Below are positions 33,919-41,782 of a DNA stretch of 64,000 nt, in pieces. The notes beneath the pieces were generated by a model. It saw only the letters and a program-made list of their open reading frames with translations. It made no database searches and was not told the origin of the DNA. Origin of the DNA: an uncultured Planctomycetales bacterium (GTDB lineage: Bacteria; Planctomycetota; Planctomycetia; Pirellulales; S012-138). Position numbers and translations under genes: made by a program. Positions within the stretch are counted from its first letter, which is position 1, and each line of letters starts with the position of its first letter. Location: NCBI GenBank assembly GCA_937982665.1, contig CALJLD010000048.1, positions 20,604 to 84,603 on the forward strand. Reading direction: 5' to 3'.

Positions 33919-36810
33919 ATGAAAGCACAACGCTTGTTCGCTCGTTTGCTGATCTGTTTGGTCTCCGCGTCATTGCTTCCAGCCGCGGATGCAACGGCTC
34001 AACAGACTAAATCCCAATACGATGTCGTGATTCGCAACGGTCGCGTTGTGGATGGCACCGGCGCTCCTTGGTATGCCGCGGATGTGGCCATCGCTGATGG
34101 CAAGATTGTCGCGATCGGCCGGATTGCTGCTGGCGCGGGCGAACGCGAGATCGATGCCGCAGGGTTGATCGTGGCGCCTGGCTTTGTGGACATGATGGGG
34201 CAAGCGGCCTCGCCGATGTTGGATGATCCGCGTACGGCCATCAACCTGATTACCCAGGGCATCACATCCATCAACGCCGGTGAAGGGGGGTCGGACGCTC
34301 CAGTTTCCGCGGAAGCCGGACGGCGGCGCGGATGGACCACCATGGCCGGATTCTTCCTGCAGTTGGAGTCACGCGGCTTGCCGATCAATGTCGCGCAGAC
34401 CGTTGGTCATACGCAAGTGCGTCGCTTGGTGCTAGGCTCGAGCGATCGCAAACCGACAACGGACGAACTCAAGCAAATGCAAGGCCTGGTTGCCGAGGCG
34501 ATGGAAGCCGGCGCGATTGGGGTCTCGACTGCGTTGATTTATCCGCCGGCCGTGTATGCCGATACGAGTGAGATCGGCGCGCTGGCGGAAGTCGCGGGAA
34601 GATACGGCGGTCGCTACTACACGCACATGCGCAACGAGGGAGATCAACTGCTGGAGGCCATCGACGAGGCGCTCGAGATCGGTCGCATCGGTAACACGCC
34701 GGTGCATATCTTCCATCTCAAAGCGGCCGGACAACAAAACTGGGGGAAGATGCAGTCGGCTATCTCCAAGATCAAGGAGGCGCGATCGGCCGGGCATCAA
34801 GTGACCGCGGACATCTATCCGTACATCAACAACGGTTTGGGGATTGCGGCGCTCGTCCATCCGCGACACTTTGCCGCGGGCAGAGATGCCTTTGCTGAGA
34901 AGTTGCAGGTCGCGGCGTTTCGCGATGAGATCCGCAAAGAGATGGAAACGACCGATGGTTGGGAGAACTGGTTTCGCCATGTCGGTCACGATTGGGGCAA
35001 GATCGTCATCGGTAGCACGCCGCATGCGGACTATCACGAACTCGCCGGGCAGAGTGTGGCGGAGATGGCAGCCGCGCGTGGCGAAGATCCTTGGGACACG
35101 TTCTTCAATTTGTTGGAGAGCGGCGCGTTTGCTCTGCCGCAGAGCATGACCGAGGCCAACAAGATTCGCGCGATGCAGGAAGAGTTCGTTTCGTTCTGCA
35201 CCGACGTTGGTCCGGCTGGCGGCGCAGCCAGTGCTTCGCATCCCAGGGCATTCGGCGCGTTTCCCAGATTGCTCTCGCGCTACGTTCGCGATCTCGGCGC
35301 GATCTCTCTGGAAAGGGTCATCGCGCAAGCCAGCGCCGCGGGAACCAACAACATCTTGGCCTACGATCGAGGGCGAATTGCCGTGGGCTTGGCCGCGGAT
35401 GTGATCGTGTTTGACTACGAGCAACTGACGGACAACGCGACCTTTGCCAAGCCGGCCGAACTTTCAACTGGCATGAAGTATGTGCTCGTGAATGGGCAGT
35501 TGGTGCTGGACGACGGCAAGTTGACCTCCGCTCGACCGGGCCAAGTCCTGCGAGGACCCGGTTACAAACGGCTGCGACCATCCTCGCAAGTGAGAGTCGG
35601 CGACCTTGATCCGCGGATGCACGAGTTCGATGTCCACATGCAGGCGTTTGTCGAGAAGCATCAGATCCCCGGGGCTGCCGTCGCGGCCACCAAAGACGGC
35701 AAGCTGATGTTTGTCAGAGGGTATGGCTATGCGGATTTGGCAACTGGCGAACAAGTCACGCCTGAGAGTTTGTTCCGCATCGCGAGCATCTCCAAACCGA
35801 TTACGGCGGTGGGCATTTTGCAATTGGTGGATGACGGCAAGTTGCTGCTCTCCGATTCTGTGTTTGAAGTGCTTGAGCTGAACGATGAGATTGCGAATGA
35901 TCCCAAACGCGATCAACGCTTGAACCAGATCACGATCGAGCACTTGCTGCAACATCGCGGCGGCTGGGATCGTGCGCAGTCGTTTGATGCGATGTTCCGC
36001 GCAGTGCCGTTCGCCGAGAAGTTGGGCGTTGATGCGCCGGCCGGTCCTCACGATGTGATCACTGCCATGTTGGATCAGCCGCTCGATTTCGCGCCCGGCC
36101 ATCGTTACGCGTATTCCAACTTTGGCTATTGTTTGTTGGGACGTGTCATTGAGAAGCTGACAGGGCAAGACTACGACGAGTACACCAAAGAGCATGTCTT
36201 GCAGCCGATTGGCATTACCAACATGCGGATCGGTGGCTCGCACCTGGATCAGCGTTCGCCTGGCGAAGTGCGTTATCACTCGGCTGGGCGGGGACCTTCC
36301 GTGTTTGCCGCGACGCTGGGAGCGCGCGTTCCGCGACAATATGGCGGCTGGCACCTGGAAGCCATGGACTCGCACGGTGGGTGGATTGCCTCGGCGGTGG
36401 ATCTGGCTCGGTTTGCTGTGGCCCTTGATGATCCGGAGAATTCTCCGTTGTTACCAGCGGAGAGCTTCGAGCGGATGGACGCTCGACCGCCAGGGCTGGC
36501 CGGATATACGGAAGAGGGCGCTCCCAAGGCGGACTATTATTCGTTGGGTTGGCTCAATCGCGTCGTTGGCCGCGGCAAGATCAACCGTTGGCATACCGGC
36601 TCTTTGGACGGAACGGCTACGATCCTGCTGCGTCGACATGATGGAGTTAATCTCATCGCCTTGTTCAACACGCGAAACAGCGCGACGGAAAGTCATTTGG
36701 GCCGTGCTGCCGATCGAGCTTTGCACGAAGCGGCCGAGAAGGTGCAATCATGGCCGGCGGAAGATTTGTTTTCTCAGTTTGAAGATACAACGTCGGCGGC
36801 CAATCGTTAG
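33919..36810 (+). CDS. Exported amidohydrolase / beta-lactamase fusion
   Basis: ATG 33919 (MKAQRLFARLL) is chosen over a TTG at 33904. After a signal peptide, residues ~30-550 form an N-acyl-D-amino-acid deacylase-like amidohydrolase (YDVVIRNGRVVDGTGAPWY, YTHMRNEGDQLLEAIDEAL, HIFHLKAAG, CTDVGPAGGAASASHPRAF). Residues ~575-950 form a class C beta-lactamase-fold hydrolase: SISK (SxxK), YSNFGY (YxN) and HTGS (KTG-like). In the first domain the HxH metal site reads GFVDMMGQAA, so a normal binuclear site is absent, though later His residues remain. The two halves may act on D-amino-acid-containing peptides such as wall fragments; that is inference. Confidence 0.9.
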   Translation: MKAQRLFARLLICLVSASLLPAADATAQQTKSQYDVVIRNGRVVDGTGAPWYAADVAIADGKIVAIGRIAAGAGEREIDAAGLIVAPGFVDMMGQAASPMLDDPRTAINLITQGITSINAGEGGSDAPVSAEAGRRRGWTTMAGFFLQLESRGLPINVAQTVGHTQVRRLVLGSSDRKPTTDELKQMQGLVAEAMEAGAIGVSTALIYPPAVYADTSEIGALAEVAGRYGGRYYTHMRNEGDQLLEAIDEALEIGRIGNTPVHIFHLKAAGQQNWGKMQSAISKIKEARSAGHQVTADIYPYINNGLGIAALVHPRHFAAGRDAFAEKLQVAAFRDEIRKEMETTDGWENWFRHVGHDWGKIVIGSTPHADYHELAGQSVAEMAAARGEDPWDTFFNLLESGAFALPQSMTEANKIRAMQEEFVSFCTDVGPAGGAASASHPRAFGAFPRLLSRYVRDLGAISLERVIAQASAAGTNNILAYDRGRIAVGLAADVIVFDYEQLTDNATFAKPAELSTGMKYVLVNGQLVLDDGKLTSARPGQVLRGPGYKRLRPSSQVRVGDLDPRMHEFDVHMQAFVEKHQIPGAAVAATKDGKLMFVRGYGYADLATGEQVTPESLFRIASISKPITAVGILQLVDDGKLLLSDSVFEVLELNDEIANDPKRDQRLNQITIEHLLQHRGGWDRAQSFDAMFRAVPFAEKLGVDAPAGPHDVITAMLDQPLDFAPGHRYAYSNFGYCLLGRVIEKLTGQDYDEYTKEHVLQPIGITNMRIGGSHLDQRSPGEVRYHSAGRGPSVFAATLGARVPRQYGGWHLEAMDSHGGWIASAVDLARFAVALDDPENSPLLPAESFERMDARPPGLAGYTEEGAPKADYYSLGWLNRVVGRGKINRWHTGSLDGTATILLRRHDGVNLIALFNTRNSATESHLGRAADRALHEAAEKVQSWPAEDLFSQFEDTTSAANR

Positions 36811-37027
36811 TGCGACGTCAGATGATGCTTGAACAATCGGGTGGCCGGCGGCTGGACTGAGTGCAGCGAGGGAAGCCCCGGTGTTTTCTTGCCTTCGCTC
36901 TACAAGTTGCACCTCACTTTCAAAGAACGCCAAGGCACTGCCGGACAAGCCAGCATTGGCACCCAGTAAGCAACACGTATTCCATCGAAAGATGATCTCA
37001 ACAACGACGATCTCAACATAACTTCCG

Positions 37028-38428
37028 ATGCGATGGCCCCTGCGCAACCAGATTTTGCTGCCGATGGTCGCCGTGACGCTTATCGCGATTGTCAGCGTGG
37101 CGTTGTTTGACGCGTACCAAAGCGCGAAGAAAACCCGCGAGCGCATCGATCGCGATCTGGCCGAAGTGGCCGACACGTTGGCGAATTCAACCTTTCCGCT
37201 CTCCGATGCCGTGCTCCGGCAAATGCGCGGACTCAGCGGCGCGGACTTTGTGGTTGTTGATCAGGCTGGCGAGAATGTGCTGAGCAGTTCCGCGCCTGGA
37301 GTTTTTCCCGCGCGCCCGCAGCTACCGCCTGCGTCCCCTGACGAAGGACTTCGGCTGTCCGGTCCAATTCAAATTGGCGACGAGAATTACTTCCACACCA
37401 GCGTTGTGGTCCGCCGTCCGAACCAACAAGAATCAACGACAACTCTGCACATCTACTATCCGGAAGAGAGCTACGAGCAGGCCTGGCGGGATGTTGTGTT
37501 TCCGCCGCTTGTGGTTGCGGCGATCACCATGCTGTTGGTTATCATCGCCAGCTTTGCGATTGCCTCGCGTGTCACGCGTCCGCTGGTTCAACTGCAAAAG
37601 CAGGTTGGCGAAATTGCCAGCGGAGAATTCAAAAAGATGCAGGTTCCGCCGCGCGAAGATGAGATCGCTGATCTGAGCAAGGCGATCAATCAAATGGCGG
37701 AAAAGCTCTCGCAGTATGAGCAGGACGTCCGCCGGCATGAACAACTCCGGACCTTGGGCCAGTTGGGGGGCGGAATTGCCCATCAAATGCGGAACTCTGT
37801 CACGGGTTGCAAGTTGGCTTTGGAACTTCATTCCCGCGAGTGCGATCTCGCCGATGGCTCGGAGAGTTTTTCCGTTGTCCACCGGCAACTAGCGCTGATG
37901 GAGAACTATTTGCAGCGTTTCTTGGCTTTGGGAAAGGTCTCCACTGGCGAATTCAAGCAGACCGATCTTCAAACGGTCGTCGAGAGCGCCATCACGTTGA
38001 TTGAGCCAACGGCCAAACATCTCGGCGTGGCAATCCGCCAGCAGTGGCCAGAGCTGCCGCTTGAATTGCCAGCTGACCGCGTGGCATTGGAGCAATCTCT
38101 TGTGAACATTCTGCTCAACGGCGTTGAAGCCGCCGCTGGCACAACCACGACGGAAACCAACGCACCGCAAAACGCCGTTGTCCATGTGAGACTAGCGCGC
38201 GAGTCCGACAATGCGGTTCTGGAAATCCAGGACAGCGGTCCCGGTCCCGCGGAAGCCCTGCATCAATCGCTGGTTGATCCGTTTGTGAGCGATAAGCCTG
38301 ACGGAGTTGGACTCGGGCTGGCCATCGCCCAAGAGACAATTCAAGCCCATCAAGGAGAGTTGTCCTGGTCACGACGCGACGACTTGACGTGCTTTCGAAT
38401 TGTTTTGCCGCTTACAATACGAACGTAG
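37028..38428 (+). CDS. Membrane sensor histidine kinase
   Basis: The 466-residue kinase has an N-terminal membrane segment (residues ~9-27), a periplasmic sensor of ~130 residues, a second segment (VVAAITMLLVIIASFAIA), a HAMP linker (VTRPLVQLQKQVGEIASGEF), and a kinase core. The phospho-acceptor His is in GGGIAHQMRNSVTG near residue 252. The N box is SLVNILLNGVEAA, G1 DSGPGPAE and G2 DGVGLGLAIAQE. The H-box has Gln-Met-Arg-Asn, as in NtrB-like kinases. No response regulator is adjacent, so it is an orphan. Stimulus and partner are unknown. Confidence 0.92.
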   Translation: MRWPLRNQILLPMVAVTLIAIVSVALFDAYQSAKKTRERIDRDLAEVADTLANSTFPLSDAVLRQMRGLSGADFVVVDQAGENVLSSSAPGVFPARPQLPPASPDEGLRLSGPIQIGDENYFHTSVVVRRPNQQESTTTLHIYYPEESYEQAWRDVVFPPLVVAAITMLLVIIASFAIASRVTRPLVQLQKQVGEIASGEFKKMQVPPREDEIADLSKAINQMAEKLSQYEQDVRRHEQLRTLGQLGGGIAHQMRNSVTGCKLALELHSRECDLADGSESFSVVHRQLALMENYLQRFLALGKVSTGEFKQTDLQTVVESAITLIEPTAKHLGVAIRQQWPELPLELPADRVALEQSLVNILLNGVEAAAGTTTTETNAPQNAVVHVRLARESDNAVLEIQDSGPGPAEALHQSLVDPFVSDKPDGVGLGLAIAQETIQAHQGELSWSRRDDLTCFRIVLPLTIRT

Positions 38429-38582
38429 CAAGGCGTGGCTTACGGTCGATGAAACTTGCGCTTGCGTCGTAATGATTGCTTACTTGAAAGCGCAATAGCG
38501 AAACAGGGGCTTCCCGAAACTTCGATACATTGCGACAATCAACGGCGGATTCGTGAACCAAGGTTTGGATGAATCTGGTTCG

Positions 38583-38603
38583 GCGGGAGGCTGGCACTCC
38601 CGC
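38583..38603 (+). promoter_or_regulatory. Hairpin before the Nudix gene
   Basis: GCGGGAG and CTCCCGC pair around seven bases, 18 bases before the AGGAGGT of the Nudix gene. Without a T-run it is either a weak terminator of the kinase transcript or a leader structure. Confidence 0.3.
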
Positions 38604-38632
38604 AATACTGCTAGTCGAGACAGGAGGTCACA

Positions 38633-39079
38633 ATGGCGAATTCTACACAAGTCGAAAAGAAGAAATTGAACCCTGTCGCGCAAGCTGGTGTGATCCCCGT
38701 GCGACAGATGGAAGGTGGCCGCACCGAATTTTGCCTGGTGACATCCCGATCGACCGGTGAATGGATCTTCCCCAAAGGCAAAGTTGACCCCGGCGAGGTG
38801 GCGACAGATACCGCTGTCCGCGAGACCGAAGAAGAAGCCGGGTTGATTGGACACCTTGCGGACCCAAACCCTCTGGGAACCTACGTCTACCAGAAAGGTG
38901 GCAAGTCCCATGAAGTTGTCGTCTACCTGTTCGTGATTGACAAAGTCGAATCCGAATGGGAAGAGATGGATCAGCGGTGGCGCATCTTTACCGATGCCAA
39001 TTTCGCGGCTGAAATGGTTCCCTTCCCGGAAGTTCGTGACCTGATACAAATCGTCCAGGCTCGAATGGCCGATGCGTAA
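38633..39079 (+). CDS. Nudix hydrolase (diphosphoinositol/Ap-nA type)
   Basis: AGGAGGT at 38622-38628 lies 4 bases before the ATG, an almost ideal ribosome-binding site. The 148-residue enzyme has the Nudix box GKVDPGEVATDTAVRETEEE followed by AGL (G-x5-E-x7-RE-x-EE-x-G fit). FPKGK upstream of the box and the short single-domain length fit the diadenosine-polyphosphate/diphosphoinositol-polyphosphate hydrolase branch. It removes NDP-X compounds in the cytoplasm. Substrate assignment is tentative. Confidence 0.9.
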   Translation: MANSTQVEKKKLNPVAQAGVIPVRQMEGGRTEFCLVTSRSTGEWIFPKGKVDPGEVATDTAVRETEEEAGLIGHLADPNPLGTYVYQKGGKSHEVVVYLFVIDKVESEWEEMDQRWRIFTDANFAAEMVPFPEVRDLIQIVQARMADA

Positions 39080-39256
39080 GGTCGTAAATGGCCTAAAGGC
39101 TGAGTTTCTCACGACAAAAACTCTGAACCGCTTGTCGCCGTACTGGCGGCTGCGCGGAATATTCTCGAAAAAGTTGCCGGGCAGTGCCGCGCGCGAATAT
39201 CCTGAATGCTTGCGGGCCTGAATGCGGCGGCAAACTGCTCTCACCCATGCTCACCC

Positions 39257-40141
39257 ATGAATTCTTCCAGACTCGGCTTTGCGGTCATACTGCTTCCACT
39301 GTTTGCGCTTTTTGTCCCCAGCGTCAGCTTCGCTCAGGATGAGGAAGTCTTCTCTGGACCGCAGCCTGGCGAAACGCTGCCTGCGTTTGAGTTTCGCGCC
39401 GCAGTGCCTGGCCCACTTGATGTCGCCGTGGGGGACAATGTTGACCTGGTTAAAGCGGCCGATGGCGGACCTGTTGCGTTGGTCTTCATTCACGAATTCA
39501 CACGACCAACCGTTGGCATGACCCGCGCGGTAATGACCTACGCCGGCAAGCTGCAAGAGAAGGGCCTCACCGCTGGCGTGATCTATCTGCACGATGACCC
39601 CACGGAATCGGAGTCTCGGATCAATCGCGCGCGTCAAGCCATGCCGCGCAACGTGGCCGTTGGAATCTCTAACGATGGACAAGAAGGTCCTGGCGCCTAC
39701 GGTTTGAACCGCAACGTTGCCATGACAATTCTGATTGCAAAGGACAACAAGGTCACCGCGAACTTTGCCTTGGTGCAACCCAGCGTACAAGCCGACAGCA
39801 TGAAAGTGGCGACAGAGATCGCCAAGCTGATGGAAGTGGAACCGCCGTCAGCGGAAGAGCTCGGCGCGACACCAATGCGGCGCGGTGAACAAGGCCAAAA
39901 CGCGCAAGACCCCAATCTGCGTGACTTCCTCGCTCCCATTATTCAGAAGGACGCCACGCAAGAAGACATTGACGCCGCGGTCGCAAAGTTAGAGGCCTAC
40001 GTCAAAGATAAGCCAGCCGTGAAGAAACAAGTGGGCGACATTGCCCGACGGATCATCAACGCCGGCCACTTGGAGAACTATGGCACCGCCGCCGCGCAAG
40101 CTCTGCTAAAGACCTGGGCTGAAACTTGGGGTGTGGACTAG
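39257..40141 (+). CDS. Exported thioredoxin-fold protein without catalytic Cys
   Basis: ATG 39257 begins a signal peptide (VILLPLFALFVPSVSFAQ). Residues ~30-200 have a redoxin-like layout: GETLPAFEF, GPVALVFIHEFTRPTVGMTR at the position of the active-site helix, AGVIYLHDD, and AMTILIAKDNKVTANFAL for the last hairpin. No Cys is present in the domain. A helical C-terminal part (ATQEDIDAAVAKLEAYVKDK) follows. It probably works outside the cytoplasm in a non-redox role. It is a second CxxC-less thioredoxin fold in the window. Confidence 0.75.
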   Translation: MNSSRLGFAVILLPLFALFVPSVSFAQDEEVFSGPQPGETLPAFEFRAAVPGPLDVAVGDNVDLVKAADGGPVALVFIHEFTRPTVGMTRAVMTYAGKLQEKGLTAGVIYLHDDPTESESRINRARQAMPRNVAVGISNDGQEGPGAYGLNRNVAMTILIAKDNKVTANFALVQPSVQADSMKVATEIAKLMEVEPPSAEELGATPMRRGEQGQNAQDPNLRDFLAPIIQKDATQEDIDAAVAKLEAYVKDKPAVKKQVGDIARRIINAGHLENYGTAAAQALLKTWAETWGVD

Positions 40142-40630
40142 CGCCGTTTCGACGACAAACAAATGCGCGCATGTAGCGCTGACGTTCTCGCGTTTGGTTC
40201 GGGCACCGACAAGAGGCGTCTCGGCGCGTAATCCGCGAGCAGAAAAAGTATCAACCGTCAACGTGGAAAGCCCTCGCGCGGCGCGGATTGGTCTCATTCC
40301 TTCGCGTCTTATTTTTGGGCGCGCAGACCGGTTGTCATACCTGGGGAATTCTCCCCCTTATCAACCCCAACGAGCGCCCCCTGGAAAACCGCAAATTCGC
40401 TCGTGGGCCGACTCGCGATGCGCAGGGCGGATGCAGCATCCGCGACAAAACCAAAGATTTTTCAAAACGCGCCTTGCCCAGTGCGCAGCTTTTGTTGGAA
40501 ATTGGCTCCACGATCTTTGGCAATTGAATCAAACTTCGGAACGCGTCGTGCGTGTGGGTCGCGGTCTAAAGCGGCCACGCCTGGGCGCCTCACGCAATTC
40601 GGCTCGACCTCAGCAGCAGCCGCTCATTGC
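40142..40630. other. 489-base convergent gap
   Basis: It lies between two 3' ends. One short frame on the + strand is listed separately with low confidence. No strong terminator or repeat was found. Confidence 0.4.
40288..40527 (+). CDS. Possible small exported protein
   Basis: A TTG-initiated frame codes 79 residues with a short hydrophobic start (FLRVLFLGAQTGC) reminiscent of a lipobox, then a hydrophilic, Arg/Lys-rich body. There is no clear ribosome-binding site and the lipobox lacks the usual Leu at -3. It may be chance in GC-rich sequence. Confidence 0.25.
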   Translation: MVSFLRVLFLGAQTGCHTWGILPLINPNERPLENRKFARGPTRDAQGGCSIRDKTKDFSKRALPSAQLLLEIGSTIFGN

Positions 40631-41758
40631 TCAGGGACGCACCAACAACCGTCGCAGCGCCGAAACGGTGGGCACGCCGGGAAAGCTGGCGACAACTTCG
40701 CCCTGAGCATTGAGCACCAAAGTGGCTGGAAGCGCTTCTGTCCCCAGTTCCTGCTTCACAACCTCTTGGACTAGCTCTCGTTGACTGATCGGCAGGTCGG
40801 CTAACAATTGATAAGCCGGATCGTTCTGCTCGCAATACTGGGCAAGTTTGCTTGCGTCGTCATTGACGTCGATGGGCGCGGCGTACATGGCCAGTTCGCT
40901 GCTGGAGAATCCGTCACGCAGCCTGGCCAATTGGGGAAGTTCTCCGCGACAGGTTGCGCACCATGTGGCCATGGTTGTCACCATTCGTAAGGGTGCGTCG
41001 ACCGCTTCCGTTCCAGCAAGCTCCAGGACAGGCCGCTGTTCTGCAGATGCCACCCCAGTGCTGATCAGTTCTTGTGCGGCGTCGCGCAGATACGGCTCGC
41101 TGGCGAAGCCCGAACCGTCGGCCGATTCTTCGGCATTTTCGTAGCACGTGACCAAGGTTCCGGCGGAGACATTGCCCAAGCTCTGCGTCTTCCCAGAAGG
41201 CCAACGCACTTGCAGTTCCTCGGCATATTCGCTTGTGCCAATGCCGATTAACAACGTGCGGCTGTTCTGCGCCGCGAAGCCTTCGCCAGCGCGGCTCTCG
41301 CGGAGATATGTTTTGCCGCCAGCGCGGAGGAAGACCTTTCCGCCGTAGCCATCGCGCGGTGCATAGCCGTTGGAAAGCGTTGGCGTGGCTCCACCAACCA
41401 ACCGCACGGCGATGACGTGGTTGTTGCTTTCGCTGGCGAGATTGTTGCGGAAGAGACCCAACGCCGGCGCGTTGCAATTCACAAGAGCAACGTCCAGCCA
41501 ACCGTCTCGATCATAGTCAAACAACACTGACGAGCGGGTGTCTTCAGGACAATCCAAGCCTGACAGCGCGGAGATGTCAGCAAATGCCTTGCCCTGATTA
41601 TTCAGGAACAAATGGTTGCGTTCGTTACCGGAAAACGAATCCGCCTCTTCGCGGTCCGCTTGAGGATCGCCCAATGTCAATTCATCGGCAGCGGTCTCAT
41701 TGTTGGCTTCCTGCAGCTTCTGCAAGAGCGATGAAGAAAGCGTTGTATCTGTGCACAC
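40631..41758 (-). CDS. ASPIC/UnbV + thioredoxin half of a TGA-interrupted protein
   Basis: This frame is in exact register with the FG-GAP gene upstream; only seven codons and a TGA separate the GTG at 41758 from it. It continues the same propeller protein: NERNHLFLNNQGKAFADIS, an FG-GAP-like DYDRDGWLDVALVN, then an ASPIC/UnbV domain (GYAPRDGYGGKVFLRAGGKT, IGTSEYAEELQVRWPSGK). A C-terminal thioredoxin domain carries an intact CxxC (TWCATC) and a cis-Pro (EALPATLVLNAQG). There is no ribosome-binding site before 41758, so it is unlikely to be made as a separate protein. It is either the readthrough part of a selenoprotein or a piece of a broken gene. Confidence 0.8.
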   Translation of the reverse strand: MCTDTTLSSSLLQKLQEANNETAADELTLGDPQADREEADSFSGNERNHLFLNNQGKAFADISALSGLDCPEDTRSSVLFDYDRDGWLDVALVNCNAPALGLFRNNLASESNNHVIAVRLVGGATPTLSNGYAPRDGYGGKVFLRAGGKTYLRESRAGEGFAAQNSRTLLIGIGTSEYAEELQVRWPSGKTQSLGNVSAGTLVTCYENAEESADGSGFASEPYLRDAAQELISTGVASAEQRPVLELAGTEAVDAPLRMVTTMATWCATCRGELPQLARLRDGFSSSELAMYAAPIDVNDDASKLAQYCEQNDPAYQLLADLPISQRELVQEVVKQELGTEALPATLVLNAQGEVVASFPGVPTVSALRRLLVRP

Positions 41759-41782
41759 GACCGTGCGCCAGAACTCACTTCA
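41753..41782 (-). promoter_or_regulatory. In-frame TGA with SECIS-like hairpin
   Basis: The TGA is at 41782-41780 on the minus strand. Seven bases later TCTG-GCGCAC pairs with GTGTGC-A-CAGA (one bulged A, one G-U pair); the last paired bases reach 41748. The apical loop is GGTC (41762-41759), 17 bases after the TGA. Bacterial SECIS rules call for an apical loop 16-37 bases after UGA with G in its first two bases. Escherichia coli fdhF also has a GGUC loop about 18 bases after the UGA. The fit is by eye. Confidence 0.5.
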
